Positions 39,701-50,593 of a stretch of DNA of 64,000 nt are shown here, one piece after another. The position numbers and the translations under genes are program-made. Source of the stretch: Aristolochia californica (taxonomy: Eukaryota > Streptophyta > Magnoliopsida > Piperales > Aristolochiaceae); contig JARWKL010000002.1 in NCBI GenBank assembly GCA_029961685.1, forward strand, positions 31,464,908 through 31,528,907, written 5' to 3'. How positions within the stretch are numbered: the first letter of the stretch is position 1; each line of letters starts with the position of its first letter. Under the pieces are notes generated by a model. The model had not been told where the DNA came from and searched no databases. It was given only the letters and a program-made list of their open reading frames with translations.

Positions 39701-42700
39701 AATAGCTTGGAATTTTCTAAGAAAGAGATTTCTACACATGTTTTAAAAATGGATATGCATGCATGAAACATGTTAAACATGCAAATGAGCTTTGGATCCA
39801 AACCTTTTAAAGAGAATAAAAATTACTGATTAAATTCTTTAGTGAACCTGTGGTAGATATTTACCTGAGTCAAACAAGCCATTAATTTACCCATTTACAA
39901 AAAGCTGACCTACCAATCATTGGTGATTGTAAAGTGATTTATCGGTCAATCATGCGTAATGGGTAGTATTTTTTAAAAAATTACTTATGGATTGGTAGTC
40001 AACACTCTGTTAAATATCCCCCACCTCCCCCTTTTCCCGAAGATTGCAAAATCTAATATATAAAAACTAAAAATAGTTTACAATCCCTAAAAATTATAGA
40101 CACTTTTTTGAATTATCTCTCTCTGTAATTGTGCATTTCAATTTTAGATGTGTGCTTTTTTCTTAAATCAAAACTTGATTTTTCACTTTCCCTACATCTC
40201 GTAAACTATTTTGACAAGATGGCAAATAAATCCCAAAAAAATAAAAAATTTAGAGTTTAAGTGAAGAAAATTAATTCAAACACCACAAATGAACACAAAA
40301 GTTTTGTTATCCAAGTTTGGGAAATTCCACTCATTAACCCCTAATAGCTAGGAATTTTATAAGAAAGAGATTTCTACACATGTTTTAAAAATGGATATGC
40401 ATGCTTGAAACATGTTAAAGTTGCAAATGACCTATGGATCCAAACCTTTAAAAGAGAATAACAAATGTTGATTAAATTCACAAGTGAACGTGCAGTGGAA
40501 TATTGACCCGAGTCAAACAAGCCATTATTTTTCCCTTTTAAAAATAGCGGACCTAACAATCATAGATGATTGTAAAATGATTTATCGGTCAATCATGCGT
40601 AACGGGATTTATTTTTGTAAGAAAAGACTTATGGATTGGGAGTCAACACTTAGTTAAAAATCTCCCGCCTCCACCCTTTCCCCAACGATTGCAAAACATA
40701 ATATATGAAAAATAAAAATAGTTTACAATCCCTAAAAAATACAGACAATTTTTTAAATTATCTGTTTCTACATTTTTGCATTTCAATTTTAGATGCTTAC
40801 TTAGTTCTTAAATCAAAACTTGAGTTTCCACTTTTCCTTCATCTCGTAAACAATTTTAAAAAGATGGCAAATAGATCACAACGAAATGATAATTTTAGAG
40901 TTTGTGCATGGATAAAATTTAAAATAATAACAAAATGTAAGTAAAGAAAAGCTATTCGGAGACCACAAATGAAAGTTTGGGAAATTCCACTAGTTCAACA
41001 CTAATAGCTTGAAATTTTATAAGAAAGAGGTTTCTATACATGTTTTAAATATGGATATGCTTACTTGAAATATGTTAAATATGCGAATGACCTATGGATC
41101 TAAACCTTTTAAAGTGGACAACAAATGCTCTTTAAATTCTCAACTGAACGTGCGGTGGAAAATTTACCCCAATCAAACAAGCCATTATTTTGCCTATTTA
41201 CAAAAAGTTGACCTAACAATCATACATGATTGTAAAGTTATTTATCGGTCATTCATGCGTAACGGGCTATATTTTTGTAAGAAATGACTTATGGATTGGA
41301 AGTCAACACTCAGTTAAAAATCCCCCGCCTCCCCCTTTTCCCAATGATTGAGAAACCTAATATATAAAAACTAAAAGGAGTTTAAGATCCCTAAAAATTA
41401 CAGACACTGTTTGGAATTATCTCCCTCTACAGTTGTGCATTTCCATTTTAGATGTATGCTTTTTACTTAAAGCAAAACTAGAGTTTTCAATTTCCATTCA
41501 TCTCGTAAACAATTTTGACAAGATGGCAAGTAGATCACAACTAAATGAAAATTTTAGAGTTGATGTATGGAAAATATTTAAAACAATAACGAATGTAAAT
41601 AAAGAAAATTTATTCACACACCACAAATGAACATAAAAATTTTCTTATCAAAGGTTGGGAAATTCCACCAGTTCAACCATTATAGCTTGGAAGTTTATAT
41701 GAAAGAGGTTTCTACACATGTTTTAAAAATGAATATTCATGCTTGAAACAAGTTAAAGATGCAAATGACCTATGGATCCAAACCTTTTAAAGAGAATAAA
41801 AAATGCTCATAAAATTCTCAAGTGGACGTGCGGTGAGATATTTACCTGACTCAAACAAGCCATTATTTTGCCCATTTATTAAAAGTTGACCTAACAATCT
41901 TAGATGATTGTTAAATAATTTATCGGTCAATCATACGTAATGAGATATATTTTTGTAAGACATGATTTATGGATTGGGAGTCAACACTCAATTAAAAATC
42001 CCCCGCCTCCCCCTTTCCCCGACGATTGCAACACCTAATATGTAAAAACTAAAAAGAATTTAAAATCCCTAAAAATTATCAACACTTTTTGGAATTATCT
42101 CTCTCTACATTTGCACATTTCCATTTTAGATGTACACTTTTTTCTTAAATTAAAACTTGAGTTTTCAATTTCCCTTCATCTCATAAAAGTTTTTGACAAG
42201 ATGGCAAAAAGATCGCAACAAAATGAAACTTTTACAGTTTATGTATGGAAAAAATTTAAAACAATAACAAATGTAATTGAAGAAAATTTTTTCACACACC
42301 ACAAATGAACACAAAAGTTTTGTTATCCAAGTTTGGGGAATTCCACTAGTTCAACCCTAATAGTTTGGAATTTTATATGAAAGAGATTTTTACACATGTT
42401 TTAAAAATGGATATGAATGCTTGAAACATGTTAAAGATGCAAATGACTATGCATCCAAACCTTTTAAGGAGAATAAGAAATGCTGATTAAATTCTCAAGT
42501 GAACGTGCGGTGGGATATTTACCCGAGTCAAACAAGACATTATTTTTCCCATTTTCATAAAGCTGACCTAACAATCATAGATGATTTTAAAGTGATTTAT
42601 CGGTCAATCACGCGTAACGGGCTATATTTTTGTAAGAAATGACTTTTAGATTGGGACTCAACACTCAGTTAAAAATCTCTTGCCTCCCCCTTTTCCAGGC

Positions 42701-43138
42701 GATTTCAAAACATAATATATAAAAACTAAAAAGAGTTTGCAATCCCTAAAAAACACAGACGATTTTTGGAATTATCTCTCTCTACATTTGTGCATTTCAA
42801 GTTTTGATGCTTACTTTTTTCTTAAATCAAAACTTGAGTTTTCACTTTTCCATCATCTCGTAAACAATTTTAAAATGATGGCAAATAGATCACAACAAAA
42901 TTATGATTTTATAGTTTATGTATGGAAAAAAATTAAAATAATAGCAAAATGTAAGTAAAGAAAATTTATTCAGACACCACAAATGAATACAAAAGTTTTG
43001 TTATCCAAGTTTGGAAAATTCCACTACTTCAACACTAATAGCTTGGAATTTTATAAGAAAGAGATTTCTATACATGTTTTAAATATGGATATGCATGCTT
43101 GAAATAAGTTAAAGATGCAAATGGCCTATGGATCTAAA

Positions 43139-43744
43139 TGATATGAACCATGTCAATCTGTGACGAAACCCGATACCAAATCTGGTAATTGTCCCCAAGA
43201 CCTTTAAAGTTTGGTGGAAAACCGAGACCCGTTGCTTAGCAATGCAAGAACCTTGGTATGGTGAAGCACAAACAGGGTTGGAAATCCGTTGGATAAGTCG
43301 ATTGAACGCCACAAGGAAAAATCCCTGATAAGTACGAAAAGTTCCTTCAAGAACTCCAGAAGAATAATCTCTCAATATCAATAATGATCAAAAGTCCCAA
43401 TTCCGTTTACAAGCCCTCTATTTATAATGGAGGACATCGAAATCATGTAAATAAATCCCTTCCTATGATTACATTCAATTAAAGGAAAACTTAAGGTAAC
43501 TTAGCGTAAATAGAAACCTAATATATTCCCACATGATCATCGAGGATGAGGATTAGTTGCCAATTCATGGATATCCTTGTGGATTCCACGAGATCTTCTA
43601 ACCACATGTCCTTCTAGGATGAATTGACAACTCGTGGATATCCTCGTGGGTCCCACGAGATCTTCTAACCACATGCGCTTCCTCAATGCACGTGTATGGC
43701 TTTTGGGCTTTCTTCCGGATCGACTTTGATGAGTGAAACCAGCA
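43139..43744 (-). repeat. A 3' LTR
   Basis: On the + strand it starts TGATATGAACC and ends AACCAGCA; on the minus strand it runs TGCTGGTTTCACTC to GGTTCATATCA. It is preceded (minus strand) by a purine tract and aligns end to end with 57945-58546. It holds two tandem ~70-bp units (CAATTCATGGATATCCTTGTGG..CCACGAGATCTTCTAACCACATG, ~43555-43690). Confidence 0.92.
43418..43426 (-). promoter_or_regulatory. TATA box in A 3' LTR
   Basis: Minus strand TATAAATAG within CCATTATAAATAGAGGGCTTG. The other LTR has the same box at 58226-58234. The spacing to the LTR end is compatible with a normal R-U5 region. Confidence 0.7.
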
Positions 43745-43758
43745 TTTGTTCCCCTTCC
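43745..43758 (-). other. A polypurine tract
   Basis: Minus strand GGAAGGGGAACAAA immediately precedes the LTR start TGCTGG. This is the purine tract that primes plus-strand DNA synthesis. Copy B keeps the same tract next to its LTR (58547-58560). Confidence 0.8.
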
Positions 43759-43832
43759 GTAGTGACCACACTCTCTTCTTGTTGTATAACTCTCCAGACT
43801 AAGTTATTCAGGATTTCTTTGAATCTTTTAGC

Positions 43833-44117
43833 TCATGCCCTCGTCACTGGACCCTCTTCTTGATAAGGATTTGTCGTCAAATCGTCACCTACATCAAAAG
43901 GACTTAAATTAGTAACATTGAATGTAGCACTAACCTTGTACTCACTAGGTAAGTCAAGTCTATAAGCATTGTCATTGATCCGTTCTAGCACATGAAATGG
44001 TCCGTCACCTCGAGACAACAACTTAGAATGTCTTTGGGCTGGAAATATTTCTTTCCTCATATGTAACCACACCCATTCACTTGCCTCAAAAATGAGCTTG
44101 TAAAGTCCCTTGTTAGC
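43833..44117 (-). pseudogene. A integrase C-terminal domain (broken)
   Basis: Minus-strand frame with VWLHMRKEIFPAQR, LLSRGDGPFHVLERINDNAYRLDL and VSATFNVTNLSPFDVG, the C-terminal integrase region of Ty3/gypsy elements that contacts DNA. A stop (TAA, between QYIQ and ANKG, near 44117) separates it from the core. Compared with copy B at 58582, ~59 bp are missing between YQEEG and PVTRA, which removes the NDVDIKPARN segment and brings an early stop. It sits directly upstream (minus strand) of the purine tract and LTR, as expected. Confidence 0.85.
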
Positions 44118-44799
44118 TTACTGGATGTATTGTTCAATTTTCCTCTCTATTTTGAACCGAACCCTCTCATGGAGTTGCTTCACAACTTCTGCCTTCTTCA
44201 TACCATCTAAGTTCACATGCTCAAAAAAAGGTAAAGGTGATATATATAAAGGAGTTAAAGGATTAAAACCATAAACAATTTCAAACGGTGAGCACTGAGT
44301 AGCATAATGGATGGTAGGATTATATGCAAAATCAACATGTGGTAAACAATCCCCCCAAGTCTTAATGTTCTTACCAATGACAGCCCTCAACAAAGTGGAT
44401 AAAGTCCTATTAACTACTTCTTTTTTACCATCAGTTTGAGGGTGACAAGTAGTAGATAACAAAAGTTTCGTTCCCTGTTTTCCCATAAAGTCTTCCAAAA
44501 AGTAACTCAAGAACTTAGCATCCCAATCTGACACGATTGTCCTAGGCATGCCATGTAACCTGACAATCTCCCTAAAGAAACAAATCTGCAACATGAGAAG
44601 CATCATCAGTCTTATGACAAGGAATAAAATGAGTCATCTTAGAAAACTAATCTACAACCACAAAGATTGAGTCCCTCCCACGTCGACTCCTAGGTAAACC
44701 CAAAACAAAGTCCATCGAAATAACAATCCAAGGTGAACTGGAATAGGTAGGGGGAGGTGTAAAGACCATTTGGTTGATCCCTCGATTTTGTTTGCCTAC
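44118..44799 (-). pseudogene. A integrase catalytic core (broken)
   Basis: The frame to 44606 carries [39 protein letters not shown] and [20 protein letters not shown]. The second catalytic Asp (SDWDAKF) and the Glu (GKKEVVNRT) are kept; Arg in the usual SDRDAKF is Trp. Upstream, the first Asp region ([10 protein letters not shown] on the minus strand around 44700) is readable but lies in another stretch cut by a stop (VVD*FSK, AGG to TAG). The DDE core joins element cDNA to target DNA. C2 inserted at 44799/47411 separates this core from the zinc-binding part. Confidence 0.85.
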
Positions 44800-45199
44800 T
44801 GTTGGAAGATAAGCTCAAGCCTACACGACCAAGGAAGGCCCACATATCTAAGATTATTATAAGATGGGCCACATGACCAAGTAAGGCCCACAAGATGGGC
44901 CCAAGCCCATAATAAGCAGACCCACGATGATTACCATGAGCTGACATCCTTATCACATCAGTTGGAAGATCAAGAAGGACTCCTAGTTCTACTCAAGTTA
45001 GTCTTCTAGTTGTTTAGATAGACTGACTTAAATTAGACTTACTTAAATTGAAGAGTTAGAGTTGTAATGTAATTAGGATTGAATGATAAGTTGTATAAGG
45101 ATCTACATCCTTCTCTACTATAAAATAGAGGTTCATGTACTCTGATTACAAAATGTTATTGATGTCAATGACGTATTTCACTTTTTCATAAATTCAACA
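44800..45199 (+). repeat. C2 5' LTR
   Basis: TGTTGGAAGATAAGCTC to AAATTCAACA, followed by the primer site. TATA box CTATAAAATAGAG at 45117-45129. Confidence 0.93.
45117..45129 (+). promoter_or_regulatory. C2 LTR TATA box
   Basis: CTATAAAATAGAG, at the position equivalent to the C1 box. Repeated in the 3' LTR (~47329). Confidence 0.65.
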
Positions 45200-45211
45200 T
45201 GGTATCAGAGC
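45200..45211 (+). other. C2 primer-binding site (tRNA-iMet type)
   Basis: TGGTATCAGAGC directly after the LTR CA end, with the same following bases (AGGTTCTGTGAGTT) as C1. Confidence 0.88.
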
Positions 45212-46246
45212 AGGTTCTGTGAGTTAACTCGGTCAATTCACGGAGGTAATGTGATCCTTTTTTCTAAACCCTAAACCCAAGGTCTAGGTTTGCAGTTATT
45301 TTTTCTGCCCCTACACCCGTAGTTTACTTAGCAATTTTCACCTATATACGTAGTTTTTAATATTTCAAGTTAGATATTTACGAAAATATATTTGATTCTA
45401 ATTTCCAAAGAAGAATGATTTGTTCCAATCTGAGTTATATACAGAGAGATATCGACATTTGAATGAGCAAAGGTCCAGATTGAAAAAAGGTTTGACCAGC
45501 AGCAACAATCTTCAGATTCCGAGGTATTTTTTGATATCAAGAACTAGACTTTATATAGAGAAATATGTATAAAAAGAAATATATGTAAGTCTATTATTTT
45601 ACCTATTCAACCAATTTTTTATCTAAGTTATCTACAAAGATAAATCGATATTTGAAACAGCAAAGGTCAAATTGAAAAAAAGGTTCGAGCGGCAACAAAA
45701 AGCTTCAACTTCTGAAGTATTTTAAGCTATCAAGAAAGAGACTTTATATGGAGAATTAAATATCAAAAGAAAGATACGAAAGTATATTTTATTAAATATA
45801 CAATCAATTCTAGGTATGATTTTTCTATAAGGATATATTGATCTTTGAATAGTCAATGGTCGTTCAGGAAAAATAGGAGAAACAAAACTTAGTTTGGCCA
45901 TATGACTGAGACAGAAACCTATCAGATCATTTATCTCATGATAATTATATTTTATGAAGATATGTTATACTGTGATGAAATTTATTTAAGTCTAGTTTCA
46001 GATGAAGAAAATTTCATGTCAATCTGATCTATATTTAAAGATATATTCGCATTGGAAGAATCAAAGGTCATGTTGGTATTCTTTTGTATTGAAAATTCCG
46101 AATTTATGCCCATTGAGTTGATATATCAGAAAATATCTCACTTCTCCCATGTTTGAGGGTTTAGTTATAAATATCTGTTATTTGGGCTTATGGCTACATC
46201 TATGATATTTGGTTCAAGCTGGATCACTGCCATTACCTCCTAGCTT

Positions 46247-46248
<2 letters not shown>

Positions 46249-46289
<41 letters not shown>
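46249..46289 (+). repeat. 41-base G run in C2
   Basis: An uninterrupted run of 41 G, then T and six more G. C1 has only GAGGGG at the same place (21217), so the run expanded in C2 or its ancestor. Its exact length may be affected by sequencing or assembly. Confidence 0.85.
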
Positions 46290-46290
<1 letters not shown>

Positions 46291-46624
46291 GGGGGGAGTA
46301 GTAGAAGTACAAGAAAGAGGTACTTTATTTGATATGTTGTGAATAAGTTCATGTGACAGAAATATTCAAGAAAAGGAGGACAAAAGATGAAGCTTGTGCA
46401 TCAAGAAGAAAATTTTTATATCGAATTATTCATCGGTTCTTTGTAAAGTTTAATATTTGGTTCGTGTTACATGTGTTGGAAGATGGTCGTGTTATATACA
46501 ATTGCTGCTATTATGTCTCTTTGGGGACATTATTTCTTGGGTTCTCTTTCGTGTTATACATCACATTGGGAAACCATGACGAAGAAACTTATTATTAAAT
46601 CTATGTTAACCCCAACCCCCAACA

Positions 46625-46660
46625 CCCCCCCCCCCCCCCCCCCCCCCCCCTCCCCCCCCC
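46625..46660 (+). repeat. C-rich run in C2 (26 C, T, 9 C)
   Basis: 26 C, one T, then nine C. C1 has 14 C followed by TCC repeats at 21869. It lies ~335 bp downstream of the G run and could pair with it in single strands. Confidence 0.88.
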
Positions 46661-46995
46661 TCTGTAATGGCTTTTATGTCTCCTACCACTTGAGAGTCGT
46701 TGTCCTGTGGAGGGACACGGTGGTGGACACTTCAGAGCAATGCCGATAGACACACTACCAATAACAGTGGAGTGTGCCCTACATCCAGCATTGGGACTGG
46801 AGTATGAACAATGGCTTACTAGCTAGGAGTGGTTTTTACTCTCACTTATAATGCTACAAGTCCTCAAGGAAGGACGCAACAACGTGAGGGGAAGTATTGG
46901 AAGATGAAGGCATATTGGAAGATGTGCCATTTATACAAAAATATTTTATACATCATTTGTAGCAAGCTAGGAGTTCATGTTGTTCTCTCACCCCC

Positions 46996-47008
46996 AACTT
47001 GAGGGGGG
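46996..47008 (+). other. C2 polypurine tract
   Basis: AACTTGAGGGGGG directly before the 3' LTR start TGTTGG, the plus-strand priming site. The equivalent in C1 is deleted. Confidence 0.85.
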
Positions 47009-47410
47009 TGTTGGAAGATAAGCTCAAGCCCACACGACCAAGGAAGGACCACATATCTAAGATTATTATAAGATGGGCCACATGACCAAAGAAGGCCCAC
47101 AAGATGGGCCCAAGCCCATAAGAAGTAGGACCCACAACGATTACCATGAGCTGACATCCTTATCACATCAGTTAGAAGATCAAGAAGGACTCCTAGTTCT
47201 ACTCAAGTTAGTCTTCTAGTTGTTTAGATAGACTTACTTAAATTAGACTTACTTAAATTGAAGAGTTAGAGTTGTAGTGTAATTAGGATTGAATGATAAG
47301 TTGTATAAGGACTCTACATCCTCCTCTACTATAAAATAGAGGTTCATGTACTCTGATTACAACAAGTTATTGATGTCAATGAAGTATTTCACGTTTCCAG
47401 TAATTCAACA
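47009..47410 (+). repeat. C2 3' LTR
   Basis: Aligns end to end with 44800-45199 with about 19 differences by hand count; ends AATTCAACA before the second CCTAC. Confidence 0.93.
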
Positions 47411-47780
47411 CCTACAAGTGACACATCTATTTCAAATTCTCTCAACAGCCAGTTTCATGTGTGGCCAATAGAAGTGCTCCTAAAAAATAGCTAGAGTCTT
47501 AGCGACTCCAAAGTGTCCCATTAAACCCCCACAATGGGATTCTCGAACTAACAAGTCTCTCATTGAACAATTAGGCACACACAATTTATTCTCTCAAATT
47601 AAGAAGCCTCCATGCCTATAAAACTTACTTTCTGCAGATTTTTCACAAGCACTATAAATTTCCCCAAAAACGTGGTCATCTTGATAAAGTTCCTTAATGT
47701 GCTCAAAATCAAGAAATTTAGCATCAAGATTAGAGATTAAGGTATACCTGCGTGACAGTGCATCCGCTGAGCTTCTCGCT
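47411..47780 (-). pseudogene. A RNase H/integrase junction and integrase N-terminus (broken)
   Basis: The minus strand reads [13 protein letters not shown], the usual end of the RNase H/connection region, then LDAKFLDFEHIKELYQDD, EIYSACEKSAESKFYRHGGF and a stop. Beyond it the reading continues, broken, through a region corresponding to the zinc-binding HHCC part of integrase, up to the C2 insertion. The frame enters directly from YFSEKLS of the RT/RNase H part without the expected ~110 residues, so most of RNase H is deleted (junction ~47765). Confidence 0.8.
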
Positions 47781-48812
47781 AAAGTACGCAAGTGGTCTTC
47801 CTTCCTGCATTAGCACATCACCTATTCCTACACCAGAAGCATTACATTCAATTTCAAATGTTAGAGAAAAATTAGGTAAAGCAAGTAAAGGAGCATGAGT
47901 AAGCTTATGTTTAAGAAGCTGAAACGCCTTCTCTTGTTCTTCACCCCATTTGAATACAACATTCTTCTTGATAACTTCGGTAAGCGGTGCGGCAATGGTG
48001 CTAAAATCTTTCACGAATCTCCTGTAAAAACTAGCAAGTCCCTGAAAACTTTGAACATTACCTACACTGGAGGGGGTCGGCCACTCTTGGATGGCTTCGA
48101 TCTTCTCTTCATCAACCTCAATACCTTTACCACTCACAACAAAACCTAGAAAAACAATCTTATTGGTGCAGAATGTACACTTTTTGAGGTTAGCATATAA
48201 CTTCTCCTTTCTAAGCACCTCCAAAACGGAATGCAAATGTGAAACATGATCATGCATATTCTTGCTATAAATGATAATATCATCAAAATAAACAACAAAA
48301 AATTTACCAATGAAAGCACACAAATCATGATTCATTAAGCGCATGAAAGTACTAGGTGCATTAGTTAATCCAAACGGCATGACTAGCCATTCATACAATC
48401 CATATTTCGTTTTAAATTCTGTCTTCTATTCATCTCCTTCTTTCATTCGTATTTGATGATACCCACTCTTAAGATCTATTTTTGGAAACACACAAGAACC
48501 ATGTAGCTCATCTAACATATCATCTAAACGAGGAATAGGATGTCGATATTTTACCATTATGTTGTTGATGGCCCTACAATCAACACACATCCTCCATGTT
48601 GCATCCTTCTTAGGAACTAGAATCACCAGTACAACACAAGGATTCATACTTTCTCTCGCGTGCCCTTTCTCCATCAATTCTCCGATTTGTCTTTGAAGCT
48701 CTTTCGTCTCTTCCGGTTTGCTCCTATATGCTGGCCGGTTTGGAATGGATGCACCGGGAGCAAAATCAATTTGATGTTCAATCCCTCGAAGAGGTGGTAA
48801 CCCATGTGGTAC
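47781..48812 (-). pseudogene. A reverse transcriptase and start of RNase H (broken)
   Basis: The minus strand begins VPHGLPPLRGIEHQIDF, then WRMCVDCRAINNI, FPKIDLKSGYHQIR (first catalytic Asp present), a TAG in place of the usual Trp (DE*KTEF, 48426), [32 protein letters not shown] (the YxDD-type catalytic pair, here FDD), [21 protein letters not shown] and [11 protein letters not shown]. The RNase H catalytic Asp of the usual ECDAS is Asn. The enzyme copied element RNA into DNA; this copy cannot. Its 5' neighbour EELFLEEVP lies at 55119 because the chromovirus inserted at 48813 (GGTAC duplication) between the two. Confidence 0.9.
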
Positions 48813-49187
48813 TATTATGGACTCCATAGCATCTAGAGTAACTAGTAGACGTAGAGGGTAGCCTATGTAATTTCCAGCTTTTCAATTAATAGGTATTGAA
48901 GTAATTTCCTTCAAACTTATGGCCCTTTCGTTGGCCTTGTTGGTGTGCATTCCCTAATCTTTATAAGGGCGTCGGCTGATGAATGAAAGCAAGTATTGAT
49001 AAAATTAGAAGTAGACGAGATTGGATTCTCTCTCTGACGAGGTCAGAGGTGGAGCTTCCTTCGAAAGTTCATTAGTTTATCGTAATTGGTCGTTCGAAGA
49101 ACCCTAAAGCCTCCTTAATGAATGAGTCCAATCTGGAATCAAGGGGAGATCGTCGGGTGACACGATCCATGGCGAGGGAACTCAACA
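48813..49187 (+). repeat. Chromovirus 5' LTR
   Basis: Starts TATTATGGACTCC (3' LTR: TGTTATGTAATCC, so the usual TG has become TA) and ends CTCAACA. TATA-like CTTTATAAGGG at 48959-48969. The last part includes the ATG that opens the gag frame. Confidence 0.9.
48959..48969 (+). promoter_or_regulatory. Chromovirus LTR TATA-like box
   Basis: CTTTATAAGGG in the 5' LTR; the 3' LTR reads CTTTATAGGGG, a mutated form. Confidence 0.55.
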
Positions 49188-50252
49188 ACTTGGTATCAGA
49201 CAGGACCACCATCGGTGATTCCTCCTCTCCAGCTGATTTGCGCAACTCCATTGAAGAGATTCGGCTTGAATCCCAAGCACTTCGGAATGGCAATGCAGTC
49301 ATCCAAACTGAAATGCAAGAAATCAAGGAGGCTATTTTCCAAATTAAAATGCGCCTCGGTCAATGGGTTCCACGGGATGCTCCTCTGCCGAGAAGTTCCA
49401 ACAGACATTCCGATCAGCCACCTATGCCTCCACCCCCAATGCCTCCTCTGCGGCCAGCTCATCCAATTCTAGGGGGGACTCACGGCAACAGCCATTCCAC
49501 CGTGCCCAGGTATACCAAATTCTATTTTCCAATGTTTTATGGATCCTCGGACCCGCTAATATGGTTGCAACAATGTGAGCAATTTTTTTGGAACCAACGA
49601 ACCCAGCCCCAGGACAGGGTTCCTTTTGTTGCCCTTCACATGCTCGACGAAGTGCAGTTGTGGTATCACCAATTTAATTCTGAGTATCATGTGTATGATT
49701 GGGAAATTTTTAAAGATTACTGTATGTTGAGGTTTGTTCCACCAGCACACAACAATCCTCTTTGGGATTTGGTCAATCTCAAGAAAATAGGTTCCATCGA
49801 GAATTATCAGAAATAGTTTCAGGAAAGGCTTCCCCGAGCCAGTCAGTTTGTGCATTCTAGTCAATATGTTCATTTGTTTACTTCTCGCCTAGTTGAGGCA
49901 CTTCATCTAGAAGTGGAATTACATGACAAGCACATGAAATGAATTTGGCACGTACACTGAATGCCAAGCAAAGAATTATGAAAGAATCATTGGGGCGTAG
50001 ACCCCCTTGGCCAGGCCGAGTGGCACCAGGTGCCCCGCCACCCCACAATGCCCCTCTGTGCCAAGGGCCACCTCCTTCTCATACATGAGAGACTACCAAG
50101 TTCACACCCCTCGCACAATATATTCGATGCCTTTCCAAATCAGAAATGGACCAGAGAAGGGCTCAAGGGCTGTGTTTTAATTGTTATGAAAAATTCCTGC
50201 CGGGGCACTTATGCAAAAGGCTGTTTTGGTTAGAGGTGGAAGATCCATAGGA
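49169..50252 (+). pseudogene. Chromovirus gag (broken)
   Basis: The open frame from the LTR-borne ATG at 49169 encodes MARELNNLVSDRTTIGD, a coiled-coil-like stretch (RNSIEEIRLESQALRNGNA), a proline-rich linker (QPPMPPPPMPPLRPAHP) and the capsid-like retrotransposon gag domain (KFYFPMFYGSSDPLIWL, WYHQFNSEYHVYDWEIF). It stops at TAG 49814-49816, where the same frame continues with FQERLPRASQFVHSSQ, so this is a CAG-to-TAG change. A second stop lies at 49939. After a frame change the CCHC zinc knuckle CFNCYEKFLPGHLC is at 50173-50214, followed by KRLFWLEVEDP. Gag forms the particle and binds element RNA. Confidence 0.88.
49191..49200 (+). other. Chromovirus primer-binding site
   Basis: TGGTATCAGA, three bases after the LTR end, the tRNA-iMet type. 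The following bases are CAGG. Confidence 0.75.
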
Positions 50253-50373
50253 TATAACACAACTAGTGGAGGAGGAATACACTGAAGTGGAAGAACCAGC
50301 TATTTCTATTCACGCCATGATGGGGTTACACAACACCAACACTATGTAGGTCCACGGTAGCATCCAAAACTTC

Positions 50374-50593
50374 ATGTTACTTGCATTGGTAGACTCGGGC
50401 AGCACCCACAATTTCCTCAGCCAACCAGCAGCCCAACAGTTGGGCTTGCCACTTCAAAAAAATTTGGGCATTTCAGTCTTTGTAGCAAATGGGGAAAAGG
50501 TTACCAATATGGGGATATGTTCATCAGTGATATTTGTTATTGAAGGACACACCTTTGAGGCAGATGTTTTGGTCATACCACTTGCTGGGTTTG
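50374..50593 (+). pseudogene. Chromovirus aspartic protease (interrupted)
   Basis: The frame reads LLALVDSGSTHNFLSQPA, with the DSG active site of retroviral-type aspartic proteases, then LGISVFVANGEKV and TFEADVLVIPLAG. It is cut at GTTTG by the solo LTR at 50594. The other side resumes at 51503 with FDLVLGIKWLQQLGP, the usual end of the protease, so the domain is whole apart from the insertion. The protease would have cut the polyprotein. Confidence 0.88.

Larger units (their letters stand above)
22659..43138 (+). repeat. Satellite array block 2, ~677-bp monomers
   Basis: Same monomer, same strand and same phase as block 1. The first bases after the retroelement (TCGGTAAATCATGCGTAACGGG) continue the monomer broken at 19752. 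Anchors lie at 23186, 23850, 24528, 25182, 25856, 26583, 27258, 28230, 28908, 29585, 30261, 30992, 31635, 32310, 32980, 33657, 34335, 35011, 35689, 36371, 37089, 37765, 38442, 39119, 39792, 40434, 41094, 41772, 42449 and 43128. Irregular spacings (727, 972, 731, 643, 718, 642) mark local duplications or deletions. A variant type with AATAATAACAAAATG, TTCAGACACC and AAAGTGAACAACAAATG is common here and rare in block 1. The block stops at 43138 where a gypsy LTR begins. Confidence 0.97.
44800..47410 (+). mobile_element. C2: second non-autonomous copia-like LTR element
   Basis: A 2611-bp element nested in the integrase region of A, flanked by CCTAC (44795-44799 and 47411-47415). It has a 400-bp 5' LTR, TGGTATCAGAGC primer site, ~1.8-kb internal region without any recognisable protein, a clear polypurine tract and a 402-bp 3' LTR. 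The internal order matches C1 throughout but the middle of the LTR differs (CTAGTTCTACTCAAGTTAGTCTTC in C2), so C1 and C2 are two subfamilies. The LTRs differ by about 5% by hand count, making this one of the younger insertions. Confidence 0.92.

Noticed and set aside
45200..45211. tRNA gene fragments at TGGTATCAGAGC sites
   Set aside because: They are primer-binding sites adjacent to LTR ends; no cloverleaf around them.
47895..48149. 84-codon + strand frame opposite A's RT
   Set aside because: Antisense to a recognisable RT segment; no support of its own.
49072..49326. Minus-strand and second-frame ORFs over the chromovirus gag (49072, 49196, 49215, 49363)
   Set aside because: Shadows of the gag frame and LTR in other phases.
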